Assembly: GCA_012513815.1 (NCBI GenBank) | Contig: JAAZBM010000011.1 | Coordinates: 248,001 to 312,000 of the forward strand | From: Candidatus Sumerlaeota bacterium | Lineage (GTDB): Bacteria; Sumerlaeota; Sumerlaeia; Sumerlaeales; Sumerlaeaceae | DNA: 64,000 nt | Reading direction: 5' to 3' | Shown here: piece after piece, positions 9,502 to 18,434 of the stretch | Layout of the letters: each line of letters opens with the position of its first letter | How positions within the stretch are numbered: the first letter of the stretch is position 1 | The notes under the pieces: model-generated | What the model saw: the letters and a program-made list of their open reading frames with translations, nothing else | What the model was told of the DNA's origin: nothing | Database searches by the model: none | Made by a program: the position numbers and the translations under genes

Positions 9502-12500
9502 ATGACTCTCAGCGGATTATCAATCAAACGCAAAATCGCGATGAGCAGTTTCATCATCATGTTGGTAATGCTTGGCCTCATCGCCTACCGAAGCATCAGC
9601 ATAGACAACCTGCCACGCTTTGACATTCCCTATGTCCAAATCACAACTGTTTATCCCGGTGCCTCGCCCGAGGAAATCGAAACAGATGTCGCGAAACGCA
9701 TCGAGGATGCCGTCGCATCGATGGATGGCCTGAAGCGTGTCACAAGCACCTGCATGGAAAACGTCGGCGCGACGATGTTGGAGTTTGACCTCGGAACGGA
9801 TGTCGACATTAAGATTCACGAAGTGCGCGAGAAGCTCAACACAATCGCGGACGATTTTCCCGACACAGTCGAGACACCGCAGCTGAGTAAAATCAACATG
9901 AACGCCGTTGCCGTAGTCACACTGTTCCTGACGGGAACAAAGACCATCGACGAACTCTACGACTACACAGACGAAACGCTGTCCGATATGTTTTCGAGCA
10001 TCCCGGGCGTCGGCGAAGTGCGTATCCACGGCGGCAACGAAGTTCAATTGCATGTGACTTTGAATCGCGAAAAACTGGCTGAAAGTAATTTGACGGCTGC
10101 CGAGGTTGTCAGCCGCATTGCCACATCAAACATCAAACTGCCCGCCGGACACATCAAACAGGACGGCCACGAAATGTCCGTTACCTATAACGCGGAGTTC
10201 GCGGACATTCAGGCTCTGAAAGAACTGGAAGTCAGCTCAACGGTCGGCAAACGTATCTACTTGGGCGACATCGCGAAGGTTGAGTTGAAATCGAAAGAGA
10301 TTCGCATCCAGAGTTTCCTTAACGGTCAAGAGGGTGTGGAAATCGAAATCGTCAAGCGTGGAAATGCCAACACAGTCAAGGTCATTGATGGCGTTCGCAA
10401 AAAGTACGACGCGCTTGTCAGTGGCGGAACAATGCCCGGCGGCATGGAGTTGCACTGGTTCAAGGATCGCGGCGAATTTATCCACGCCTCCATCAACGAC
10501 GCATGGAACAGTGTGCTGATGGGCATCGCGCTCACGGCGCTTCTTCTCTTCCTGTTCCTGCACGACCTCCGCTCCACCTTCATCGTCGCCATTACCATGC
10601 CCGTATCAATCATCATCACATTCGGAGCGATGTCACTGATGGACTATACTTTCGACACCATGACACTCGTCTCTCTGGGATGTTCGGCAGGCGTGCTAGT
10701 CACAAACTCTGTAGTTGTTCTGGAGAACATTCAGAAAAAACTACAGGAAGGCGCAGATGCGGCCACGGCCGCCGCCGTCGGAACGCACGAGATTGTCAAT
10801 GCAGTGGCGGCAAGCGCCCTAACCAATGTCGTCGTGTTCGCGCCGGTCGCAACCATGACTTCTGAAGTCGGCATGATTATCGGCCCCTTTGCCGGAGTCA
10901 TGGTCATCGCCACACTGGCATCACTGTTCGTGAGCTTCACACTCACGCCTATTTTCGCCTCTGTGTTTTTCGCTCATGGCACACTGTCGCAAGAGAGTCG
11001 AACTCAAAAAGTATTCAGACTTTGGGACAAAGGGTATGATGCCCTGACACGCCTCTTTGAGCGTTCGATGGACTTCACACGCAGACACGCTATTTCGGTG
11101 GCGGGCGTCATCATCATTGCTTGTGTCATCAGCACAATCTTTGTCGCGCCACGAATCAGCATGAGCTTCTTCCCATTCAACGACCAGCGGACAATTTCGA
11201 TTTCGCTCGAGTATCCGGCGAATACCGCCCTGAGCACAGCGCGGGAGAGAACACTCGAAATCGTTGACGAACTCCACAAACGTCCCGAGGTCATCTCAAG
11301 CGTGAGCACCGTCGGATTTACCAATGCTATTGTTGGCCGCATCTCCGAGAGTGTCCACATTGGCGAGATAACCCTTTACCTCTGCCCCAAGAACGAAAGA
11401 AAAGATGTGTGGAGTATCGCGGACGAATTGCGAACCACGCTGAGCAAAAAGAATGATATGCGTTCAACGGTCAACATCCCGCTACCCATTGGCGGCACAT
11501 CAACCGAAGTGATGGCCTACATCACAGGGCCGGACTTCAAGGAGCTTGAGAAGTACGGCAACGAAGGGATGAAGATTCTGCGCGAATCCGGCATCGCAAC
11601 GGACATTGACACCAGTTTGCGCACAGACAAACCACGCATCAATATTCTGCCCAACCGCCCTGTGTTGCGCAATCTCGGGTTCAGCGAGACGGCTCTCGGG
11701 ACATCCGTCATGGGATTTTTCGACGGCGTGACGGCCGGCACCTACAAAGTCGGGACACGCACGTACGACATCCGCATCAAGACCGATGAACTAACTGATT
11801 TTGATGGCGTGGGCAATCTGGTCGCCGGATCGCTCCATGGCAAACCGGTCAATCTCGATGCGGTCACCCACCTCGAGCAAGACCCGGTTTCGATTGTGAT
11901 GATGCGCCAAGACAAGCAACGCTCCGTTTGGTTGTTCGCCAACTCCAGTAACGGTGCGTCCATCGGCGACGTCGTCAAAGTCATCAAAGAAAAGCTCGTT
12001 CCACAACTACCACGAGGCTATAACCTCGCGTTCTATGGCGAAGCTGAAATGATGCAATCCGGCGCGAATGACTTTATCACTGTCTTCCTGATTGCAATCA
12101 TGATGACCTACTTGCTGATTGCCGCGATCATGGAATCGTGGGGACGCCCATTCCTTGTGCTCTTCACAATCCCATTAGGATTCGTCGGGCTGATGCTGGC
12201 TTCGTGGGCGATGAACAAACCGCTCTCCATGATTACGCTACTCGGAGGCGTGATGATGATTGGCATCGTGGTCAACAACGCGATTCTCATCATGGATGAA
12301 GTGGCGGTGCTAACACGAAACGGAATGCTGCCACACGACGCCATGCTCACCGCGACCAAAAACAAATTCCGCGCAATCGTCATGATTTCCATCGCGTCTG
12401 TTGTCGGAATGTTGCCCATGGCCTTCGGTACGGGCGTCGGCTCCGAGCTGCGGTCGAGTTGCGGTGTGGGTGTGGTCGGCGGCTTAACGCTCTCCGCCAT

Positions 12501-12570
12501 TCTGACACTCTACCTCATCCCGGCACTCTATTTCGTCTTCGTCAAAAACAAAATGAAATCGACGAAATAG
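9502..12570 (+). CDS. RND efflux transporter permease (AcrB/HAE1-like)
   Basis: A 1022-residue inner-membrane RND pump with the two-fold layout of the family: TM1, a large periplasmic loop (GASPEEIETDVAKRIEDAV near residue 45), TM2-6, TM7, a second loop and TM8-12. GGGAGG at 9488-9493 sets the start at ATG 9502. The TM4 motif reads GVLVTNSVVVLEN (Thr401-Asn402), where AcrB has Asp-Asp and related pumps have Asp-Asn, so the usual acidic proton-relay residues are missing there. TM10 has VNNAILIMDE (924-933). It is probably co-transcribed with its TetR regulator and adaptor. Drug, lipid or metabolite export is possible. Confidence 0.9.
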   Translation: MTLSGLSIKRKIAMSSFIIMLVMLGLIAYRSISIDNLPRFDIPYVQITTVYPGASPEEIETDVAKRIEDAVASMDGLKRVTSTCMENVGATMLEFDLGTDVDIKIHEVREKLNTIADDFPDTVETPQLSKINMNAVAVVTLFLTGTKTIDELYDYTDETLSDMFSSIPGVGEVRIHGGNEVQLHVTLNREKLAESNLTAAEVVSRIATSNIKLPAGHIKQDGHEMSVTYNAEFADIQALKELEVSSTVGKRIYLGDIAKVELKSKEIRIQSFLNGQEGVEIEIVKRGNANTVKVIDGVRKKYDALVSGGTMPGGMELHWFKDRGEFIHASINDAWNSVLMGIALTALLLFLFLHDLRSTFIVAITMPVSIIITFGAMSLMDYTFDTMTLVSLGCSAGVLVTNSVVVLENIQKKLQEGADAATAAAVGTHEIVNAVAASALTNVVVFAPVATMTSEVGMIIGPFAGVMVIATLASLFVSFTLTPIFASVFFAHGTLSQESRTQKVFRLWDKGYDALTRLFERSMDFTRRHAISVAGVIIIACVISTIFVAPRISMSFFPFNDQRTISISLEYPANTALSTARERTLEIVDELHKRPEVISSVSTVGFTNAIVGRISESVHIGEITLYLCPKNERKDVWSIADELRTTLSKKNDMRSTVNIPLPIGGTSTEVMAYITGPDFKELEKYGNEGMKILRESGIATDIDTSLRTDKPRINILPNRPVLRNLGFSETALGTSVMGFFDGVTAGTYKVGTRTYDIRIKTDELTDFDGVGNLVAGSLHGKPVNLDAVTHLEQDPVSIVMMRQDKQRSVWLFANSSNGASIGDVVKVIKEKLVPQLPRGYNLAFYGEAEMMQSGANDFITVFLIAIMMTYLLIAAIMESWGRPFLVLFTIPLGFVGLMLASWAMNKPLSMITLLGGVMMIGIVVNNAILIMDEVAVLTRNGMLPHDAMLTATKNKFRAIVMISIASVVGMLPMAFGTGVGSELRSSCGVGVVGGLTLSAILTLYLIPALYFVFVKNKMKSTK

Positions 12571-13962
12571 TTACAGGCGGCTAACACCAACCACAGAGTC
12601 GGAGAGCTTCTCTTCGAGCGACATGGCCTGACGATACTCAGGCGTCTGCGTCGCGCGCTTCATCAGACGTGGGCGATAATGCCTATAATATAAAGCAACA
12701 ATCACAAGGCAGAGGCCATGGATTGCAATCGCTGCGCTTGGGCCAAAAACACGTGCAAGGAAACCAATCAGCAAACCGCCGACGGGCATGAACCCAACAG
12801 CGCAAAACATATAGATAGCGTTGATGCGACCACGGAAGCGCTCGCTGACAAGCGTCTGAACGGTCGTCTGGCAACTAATCATCAACATCGACATCATCAT
12901 CCCGGCAAACGCGATGGACACATACGCCACATACATGTAGTGAGCGCCAATATACGAATTAAGCAGATAACAATAAGCAAAGGTCAACGTGCTGCAAACA
13001 AAACCGACGGACGCGCGATTGATTGTGCGCATCACTGTCTCAATTGAACGAACCATCGTCAGACGGACGCCGCCAATCAATGCGCCAACACCAACACACG
13101 CCATCAAATGGCCAAGTGTCGCGGCATTCCCACCAAACACGTCGCGGGCAAAAACGGGCATTATAATCAAATAGGGTAACCCTAAAAACGCAACGAGCCC
13201 CGCATACAAAGTCACCACACCTATGTGCGGAGCGCGAACACAGTAGTGCAACCCCTCACGCAGATGGTTGAAAGCGCCATTGCCGGTAGCGACTTTCTCC
13301 TGCGGAGCAAGCTTGAACAAACTCGTCTGAGCGCTGACCGCGAAAAAGCAAAGCGCGTTCATCAAGAAGCATACCGAGACACCACTCATCGTCTTGCCAA
13401 ACAGCGTGATCCCCGCCGTCGCCAACACAATACCGGCGAGACTCGGGCCGATGATACGAGTCAGATTGAAAATCATCGAGTTCATCGCGACCGCATTGGC
13501 TAAGTCCGGACGATTGACCATCTGCACCAAAATGCTCTGACGCGATGGCATATCAAAAACCGCGACACAACCAGTGACAAACGCCAGTATCATCAGATGC
13601 CAGTACCGTATCAAAGGCAACCCATCAGCACCATTAACAAAGGATAATACAAATAGGATAATACCAAAACAACCCATTAAGAACTGCGATATACTGACAA
13701 TCTTCTGACGATTGTAACGGTCAACAAAAACACCAATGAACAAACCCAACGCTAAGATGGGAGCGTTGGCGAGAAACGCCAACAAACCAAGCTTGAATGG
13801 GTCACTGGTTAACTCGTAAGCAAGCCAACTCCGAGCAGTGTCGGTCATCCACAAACCAATCAGAACAACAAACTGCCCTAAAATAAACCAGCGATAAGTC
13901 GGATACTGGAGCGCCCGCATGCTGTGCGTCGAGGCAAAATACCTGTTTAAAAATTCTTTCAT
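12571..13962 (-). CDS. MFS transporter (EntS-like MFS_3)
   Basis: A 463-residue major facilitator protein with about 12 transmembrane segments and a cytosolic N-terminus. It resembles the MFS_3 group that includes the enterobactin exporter EntS; FVDRYNRQKIV after TM2 matches the family loop motif, and MPSRQSILVQMV is typical of this subgroup. It probably exports a small molecule by proton exchange. The stop codon abuts the RND pump stop with no intervening base, so the two convergent transcripts must overlap. Its promoter should lie in the 293-nt divergent gap before ogt. Confidence 0.85.
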   Translation of the reverse strand: MKEFLNRYFASTHSMRALQYPTYRWFILGQFVVLIGLWMTDTARSWLAYELTSDPFKLGLLAFLANAPILALGLFIGVFVDRYNRQKIVSISQFLMGCFGIILFVLSFVNGADGLPLIRYWHLMILAFVTGCVAVFDMPSRQSILVQMVNRPDLANAVAMNSMIFNLTRIIGPSLAGIVLATAGITLFGKTMSGVSVCFLMNALCFFAVSAQTSLFKLAPQEKVATGNGAFNHLREGLHYCVRAPHIGVVTLYAGLVAFLGLPYLIIMPVFARDVFGGNAATLGHLMACVGVGALIGGVRLTMVRSIETVMRTINRASVGFVCSTLTFAYCYLLNSYIGAHYMYVAYVSIAFAGMMMSMLMISCQTTVQTLVSERFRGRINAIYMFCAVGFMPVGGLLIGFLARVFGPSAAIAIHGLCLVIVALYYRHYRPRLMKRATQTPEYRQAMSLEEKLSDSVVGVSRL

Positions 13963-14255
13963 CTAATAAGTAAGTTGTAACTTTCTTGTGTTCGCAGAAA
14001 AAAACTCCACAAAGGAGCTTTTAGTATAACTATAAATATACAACATACACGGATGTTTTTTGTGACATCACAGAGACGACGCTTTTCCTGACACAAAACT
14101 CTAAACATGACAAACGAGATTATGTTTTCTAAAACTGTAAATTAACTATGATGCGCGCCATAAATTTACATTTTGCTATTATTCCATATTCCAATGTGAT
14201 TATATTGTGTTATTATGTATATATAGTAGTGCAAATAAAGGAAAGGGTAATTGTG
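13963..14255. other. Divergent intergenic region between MFS gene and ogt
   Basis: This 293-nt AT-rich stretch separates two outward-facing genes and should hold both promoters. A short imperfect hairpin, AAAAACTCC with GGAGCTTTT, lies at about 14002-14022. No small gene or RNA is recognised. The ogt frame stays open upstream to 14148 but without support. Confidence 0.5.
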
Positions 14256-14756
14256 ATGGTTGTTGTCTTTGACAAACCTTCTAATTGCTATCATATGCAT
14301 TTTTGTGACACTCCTGTCGGGAAACTCACAATCGCTGATAACAGCAAGAGTATTGTGAGGATTTCGTTAGCATTGCCAGACGATAGCGATCAATACAAAC
14401 TTAAAGAGACTCCACTGATAGCAAAGGCTAAGAAGGAACTCGACGAGTATTTTAGCGGAAAACGCTTTGAGTTCTCGCTTCCGCTCGAACCGCAAGGCAC
14501 CAATTATTTAAAGAACGTATGGAAAATCCTTTGCGATATACCTTATGGTGAAACACGCAGTTATGGGGATATCGCGATGATATCCGGCAAACCATCCGCA
14601 GGGCGGGCGGTCGGAATGGCCACAAATCGGAATCCAATCTTGATTGTCATCCCATGTCACAGAGTCATTGGCAATAACGGCAAACTTATCGGTTATGCAT
14701 ATGGTTTGGGAATCAAACAGAAACTTCTAGATTTAGAAAGAAATTACAAGCGTTAA
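14256..14756 (+). CDS. ogt: Methylated-DNA--protein-cysteine methyltransferase
   Basis: A 166-residue suicide DNA-repair protein that moves the alkyl group from O6-alkylguanine to its own cysteine. The active site VIPCHRVIG is present, preceded by the DNA-binding helix region GETRSYGDIAMISGKPSAGRAVG. A short N-terminal ribonuclease-like domain covers about residues 1-75. The start is ATG 14256 (or GTG 14253), behind the purine-rich AAAGGAAAGG at 14237-14246. It is convergent with the M23 peptidase gene, with a 6-nt gap between stops. Either ogt or an ada-type short enzyme; there is no Ada regulator domain. Confidence 0.92.
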   Translation: MVVVFDKPSNCYHMHFCDTPVGKLTIADNSKSIVRISLALPDDSDQYKLKETPLIAKAKKELDEYFSGKRFEFSLPLEPQGTNYLKNVWKILCDIPYGETRSYGDIAMISGKPSAGRAVGMATNRNPILIVIPCHRVIGNNGKLIGYAYGLGIKQKLLDLERNYKR

Positions 14757-14762
14757 GAAACG

Positions 14763-15866
14763 CTATAGATTTAGAAAGTATCTTGGCTCGATTGGCGTCG
14801 ATTCGTGACGAATCTCAAAATGGAGATGCGGAGCACTTGAACGCCCTGTAGAACCGACTTCCGCAATGCGCTCCCCGGCGCCAACCTTTGCCCCAAAGCG
14901 GGCAATGTTGCGCGAGTTATGAGCATACAAAGTATATAGGTCGTTGCCGTGCGCAAGAATTATCAAATTCCCGTAGCCACTAAACTCGCATCCATTGTAG
15001 AGCACCACTCCCGGCAATGCGGCATAAATAGGCGTTCCAGTGGGTGCCATTATATCCAAGCCATCATGCGTCGCCGTAACACCGCGACTAATCCGTGTCC
15101 CCCAACAAGGCGTGACCATTCCGCTGCGGGTCGGCCGCCGCTTGCCTGACAGTAACGCCATCGAACGCGAGCCAACTGAATAGCGGCCACGTATCATCGG
15201 ATGACGGGCAACAGCTCGAGACGCAAGCGCCGACAGCGAGCGACTGAAACGACTTTTCCCAATGACCTTAACAGCCTGGTCATAACCCGGCGAATGTTTG
15301 CCCGAGTTCGCGGCGGAGCGTATGGAATTGACCAAATCGATAGGAAGCTCGGCCAAATCAAAAGCGGATTGACCGGCGTATACAGCGCCACGACCTGCGT
15401 ACACTGCCCCACGACCGGCATAGTAAGTCGCCGATACCGCGACATCGCCAACTTGTTCCGCAGCCTCTGTCCCGACGCGGCGAACGGATTGACCAACATT
15501 GCGAGTATAATCCGAGGTCTTTTGGGCAACATTGCTTTTGGTCGATTTGGATGAAGAAGAACTGCTCTTGGAGCTCTTGCTTTTTGACGAGGAGCGAGAG
15601 GAGGGAGTCGAAGACTTTGAGGAGGAGTTTCGTGAACCGGACGAGCGGGAGGAATAGGAGGACGACGATGATTTGCCCGAGGAGGACCTGCGAGATGCTG
15701 AAGAAGAGGTCCCCTTCTTCGAGGAGGACGACGATGTTGCTGTTTTGCTTTTGGAGTTTGAGGCGCCGTAAGTAGGTGTAGACGGAAACATCAAGAGCAT
15801 AACAGCAAAAAGCACACCCATCAATGGTGCGCACAAAATAGCACTAAATCGTATTTTCTTTAGCAT
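14763..15866 (-). CDS. M23 family metallopeptidase with poly-serine linker
   Basis: A 367-residue secreted or membrane-anchored cell-wall peptidase. After a hydrophobic N-terminal segment (residues 5-33) comes a roughly 70-residue tract made almost only of Ser with Lys, Arg and Gly. A middle region has the short repeat YAGRGAVYAG. The C-terminal M23 (LytM) domain starts near residue 245. Zinc ligands His and Asp in THDGLD and the HLHFE motif are present, so it should be active. M23 enzymes cut peptidoglycan cross-bridges. The frame is open upstream to 16184, but that would overlap argG and moves the signal inward, so ATG 15866 is chosen. No clear ribosome-binding site. Confidence 0.87.
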   Translation of the reverse strand: MLKKIRFSAILCAPLMGVLFAVMLLMFPSTPTYGASNSKSKTATSSSSSKKGTSSSASRRSSSGKSSSSSYSSRSSGSRNSSSKSSTPSSRSSSKSKSSKSSSSSSKSTKSNVAQKTSDYTRNVGQSVRRVGTEAAEQVGDVAVSATYYAGRGAVYAGRGAVYAGQSAFDLAELPIDLVNSIRSAANSGKHSPGYDQAVKVIGKSRFSRSLSALASRAVARHPMIRGRYSVGSRSMALLSGKRRPTRSGMVTPCWGTRISRGVTATHDGLDIMAPTGTPIYAALPGVVLYNGCEFSGYGNLIILAHGNDLYTLYAHNSRNIARFGAKVGAGERIAEVGSTGRSSAPHLHFEIRHESTPIEPRYFLNL

Positions 15867-16019
15867 TGAATATCTAGTACAACGGCACTTACGAAGTTTT
15901 ACAGAACACACTCGACCCCAAAATCCAATAATAAGCGATGTTGATGAGAAAATCGTGTATAGAGGTGTAGTTATGATAAGTTCGAAACAGAACAATAGAA
16001 TTAACTCGAGGATTTTGTG

Positions 16020-17261
16020 ATGCAAGCACATGAACTGATTGGACAGACAATCGCATTCGCGGCGTCGGGTGGCCTTGATAGCTGCACTATTACCCGTTGG
16101 TTGACAGACATGGGCGTCAAAGTTGTCGCCATTACACTTAACATTGGTCAACCGGATGACCCGGATTTGGAGGCGGTGCGTCAACGCATGTTAGCTTCGG
16201 GAGCGGTTGAAGCCGTCGTATTGGACGGGCGCGCATTGCTCGCCGACGAAGGTGTTTTGGTCGCCCAGGCGGGAGCCAAATACGAAGGACAGTATTGGAA
16301 CACGACAGGTATCGCCAGACATATGACGACCAAACTGATGTTGGCTGAGATGAAAAAGCGTGGCATCAAGGTCCTTAGCCATGGAGCGACAGGCCGCGGA
16401 AACGACCAGTGCCGCTTCCAGCTCGTAACACACATGCTCGAACCGGATTTCCAAGTTTACGCCCCGTGGCGTGACCAGACATTCCTCGACGCATTCGGCG
16501 GACGCAAAGAGATGATTGACTATTGCCAGAGCAAGAATGTCCCCATCAAGGTCAGCCACAAGAAGCCCTATTCGACAGACTCGAATATGCTGGGGCTGAC
16601 GCACGAAGCAGGCAAACTCGAATCGCTCGACGAAGGCGCCTTCGCGATTGACCCTGAATTCGGAGTTCTGCCGACGCAGGCACCGGACAAGCTCGAACGT
16701 GTCGAAATCAAATTCGACAAAGGTGTGCCGGTCGAACTGAACGGCAAAAAGGTGTCGCCGTTGGAGTTCTTCAACGAGGCGAACATCATCGCCGGACGCA
16801 ATGGCGTCGGGATTGCTGACCACCTAGTCGAGAACAGATTTGTCGGCATCAAGAGCCGCGGCGTCTACGAACAGCCCGGACTTGAGTTGCTTGGCGCGAC
16901 GTTCAAATACCTAACCCAACTTGTTCTGGACAGACGTGCACACAAGTTCTACACGCAGATTTCCCTGTTACTTGGCGAGCAGGTTTATCAAGGCTACTGG
17001 TATGATCCCTGCAGCGAAGCCGCCAAAGCAGCTCTCAAGCACTTCTGCCAGTTCTGCTCCGGAACAATTGCCGTCGACCTGTACAAGGGCAACGTCATTT
17101 TCGCGGCAGCCAAAGATGCCCCGAACATGCTGTATAACGAAGAAGCAGCAAGCATGGAAAAGGTCGGTGAGTACAACCACGCCGACACCGAAGGATTCCT
17201 CAAAGTCCTCGGCGTCAGTGCTCGCATTCTCGCCAGACAGAACCAGATTACAATCAAATAA
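16020..17261 (+). CDS. argG: Argininosuccinate synthase
   Basis: A 413-residue enzyme that joins citrulline and aspartate with ATP to give argininosuccinate, the penultimate step of arginine synthesis. The N-terminal pyrophosphatase P-loop ASGGLDSCT is near residue 18, and THMLEPDFQVYAPWRD and KKPYSTDSNMLGL mark the synthase body. GAGGA at 16008-16012 lies 7 nt before ATG 16020; a GTG at 16017 is less likely. The sequence belongs to the longer, divergent ArgG type in which GRGNDQCRF replaces the common GKGNDQ form. argH is not in the window. A strong hairpin follows. Confidence 0.93.
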   Translation: MQAHELIGQTIAFAASGGLDSCTITRWLTDMGVKVVAITLNIGQPDDPDLEAVRQRMLASGAVEAVVLDGRALLADEGVLVAQAGAKYEGQYWNTTGIARHMTTKLMLAEMKKRGIKVLSHGATGRGNDQCRFQLVTHMLEPDFQVYAPWRDQTFLDAFGGRKEMIDYCQSKNVPIKVSHKKPYSTDSNMLGLTHEAGKLESLDEGAFAIDPEFGVLPTQAPDKLERVEIKFDKGVPVELNGKKVSPLEFFNEANIIAGRNGVGIADHLVENRFVGIKSRGVYEQPGLELLGATFKYLTQLVLDRRAHKFYTQISLLLGEQVYQGYWYDPCSEAAKAALKHFCQFCSGTIAVDLYKGNVIFAAAKDAPNMLYNEEAASMEKVGEYNHADTEGFLKVLGVSARILARQNQITIK

Positions 17262-17289
17262 CAACTTCTGTTGACATATAGACAAACGT

Positions 17290-17329
17290 GCGCGGCTGTC
17301 CCCTGAAAGCAATCTCGGGACAGCCGCGC
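17290..17329. terminator. Perfect hairpin, probably bidirectional terminator
   Basis: A perfect 13-bp stem: GCGCGGCTGTCCC (17290-17302) pairs with GGGACAGCCGCGC (17317-17329) around a 14-nt loop. It lies between the convergent argG and ROK kinase genes, 28-30 nt from each stop. The following U tracts are short, so termination efficiency is uncertain. Confidence 0.7.
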
Positions 17330-17359
17330 CGCTTTATATCCGATTGATTTGTTCCGGCG

Positions 17360-18331
17360 TTATTTGCCCAATGCGACAAACGCCATGCCGGCAGCGCCGA
17401 TGATACCGGCGTCATTACCAAGAATGGCCGGGACTATTTTCGCGCGGGCACTGGGACGCTCAAACGCGATGCTCCGCGCCTTCTCACGAACAGGATTGAA
17501 CAGATAATCACCGGCGGCCGCGATTCCGCCACTAAACACAATCATGTCAGGATTGAAAATGTTGATGATCGTGCCACAAGCCACGCCTATCGCCGAAGTC
17601 ATTTTCGCGATGATAGCCGCCGCGACGGTATCGCCCTGTTGGGCGGCATCAAAGACTTCCTTCGCACGCAAATGCCCCAACCCCTCCGGGGGAATAGCGA
17701 TACTCGTTTTCTCACCACGATCGAGCGCCTCGCCAACCATGCGCTTGATGGCAGTCGCACTGGCATAAGCCTCAAGGCAACCTTTATTTCCGCAGCCACA
17801 CTGAGCGCCATTCTCCATCTCGACAATCATGTGCCCCAGTTCACCGGCAGCGCCATCGCCACCTTCGAACAGCTTGCCGTCCACGACAATTCCGCCGCCA
17901 ACACCCGAGCCGAGCGTAAACATAATCATCGTCTTGGCATCGCTACCAGCACCGCACCAATACTCACCCCATGCGGCGGCATTGGCGTCATTGTTCAGAA
18001 TGATGGGCAAGTCAAGCCCAAGATATTTATAAAACAAATCCTTCACGGGCACACTCTTGACGGCGCGCCATTCCGGGCCGAGATTGGGCGGCTGATAGAG
18101 CATGCCATCGCTGCTGCTGACGGGCGCAGGCACCGCCAAACCGATAGCAAGCACAGGGTCATCGCCAATCATATAGCGAGCACGTTCAGCCATCAGCGAC
18201 ATAACGCCATCGATTGAACGATGCGTTTCGGTGGGGAACTTCTCCTTGCGAAGAATGGCGCCAGTGTTATCGACGATTGCGAACTTCGTGTCGGTGCCCC
18301 CCAAATCAATACCCAAAACCAATTGTTTCAT
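17360..18331 (-). CDS. ROK family sugar kinase (glucokinase-like)
   Basis: A 323-residue ROK kinase that phosphorylates glucose or an N-acetylhexosamine at C6 using ATP. The N-terminal phosphate-binding motif GIDLGGTDTKF (7-17) is present, as is the ROK zinc motif CGCGNKGCLEAYAS in the middle and the GSGVGGGIVVDG loop. The catalytic Asp sits in LNNDANAAAWGE. The enzyme has no helix-turn-helix, so it is a kinase rather than a NagC-type repressor. It stands alone between argG and the BACON-like protein. It could feed hexoses released by the glycosidases further along. Confidence 0.9.
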   Translation of the reverse strand: MKQLVLGIDLGGTDTKFAIVDNTGAILRKEKFPTETHRSIDGVMSLMAERARYMIGDDPVLAIGLAVPAPVSSSDGMLYQPPNLGPEWRAVKSVPVKDLFYKYLGLDLPIILNNDANAAAWGEYWCGAGSDAKTMIMFTLGSGVGGGIVVDGKLFEGGDGAAGELGHMIVEMENGAQCGCGNKGCLEAYASATAIKRMVGEALDRGEKTSIAIPPEGLGHLRAKEVFDAAQQGDTVAAAIIAKMTSAIGVACGTIINIFNPDMIVFSGGIAAAGDYLFNPVREKARSIAFERPSARAKIVPAILGNDAGIIGAAGMAFVALGK

Positions 18332-18375
18332 CTATTATCTTGTCCTTTGTTGCGAGATTGTGTGTTGCTGCTTAT

Positions 18376-18412
18376 AAAAAACTCGGGAAGATTATCTGTA
18401 ATCTCCCCGAGT
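18376..18412 (-). terminator. Rho-independent terminator for the BACON-like repeat gene
   Basis: On the minus strand, ACTCGGGGAGATT pairs with AATCTTCCCGAGT (18381-18412; one G-U pair, 6-nt loop) and is followed at once by TTTTTATAAG. This is a textbook intrinsic terminator 22 nt past the stop of the large repeat protein. Confidence 0.85.
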
Positions 18413-18434
18413 GTGACTGCGAATGAACTTCGCG

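Noticed and set aside
14002-14022. Hairpin AAAAACTCC with GGAGCTTTT as a terminator
   Set aside because: It lies between divergent genes where no transcript should end, and the stem has a mismatch.
15867-16184. Upstream extension of the M23 peptidase
   Set aside because: It would overlap argG and bury the signal peptide; the sequence before Met at 15866 has no secretory or conserved character.
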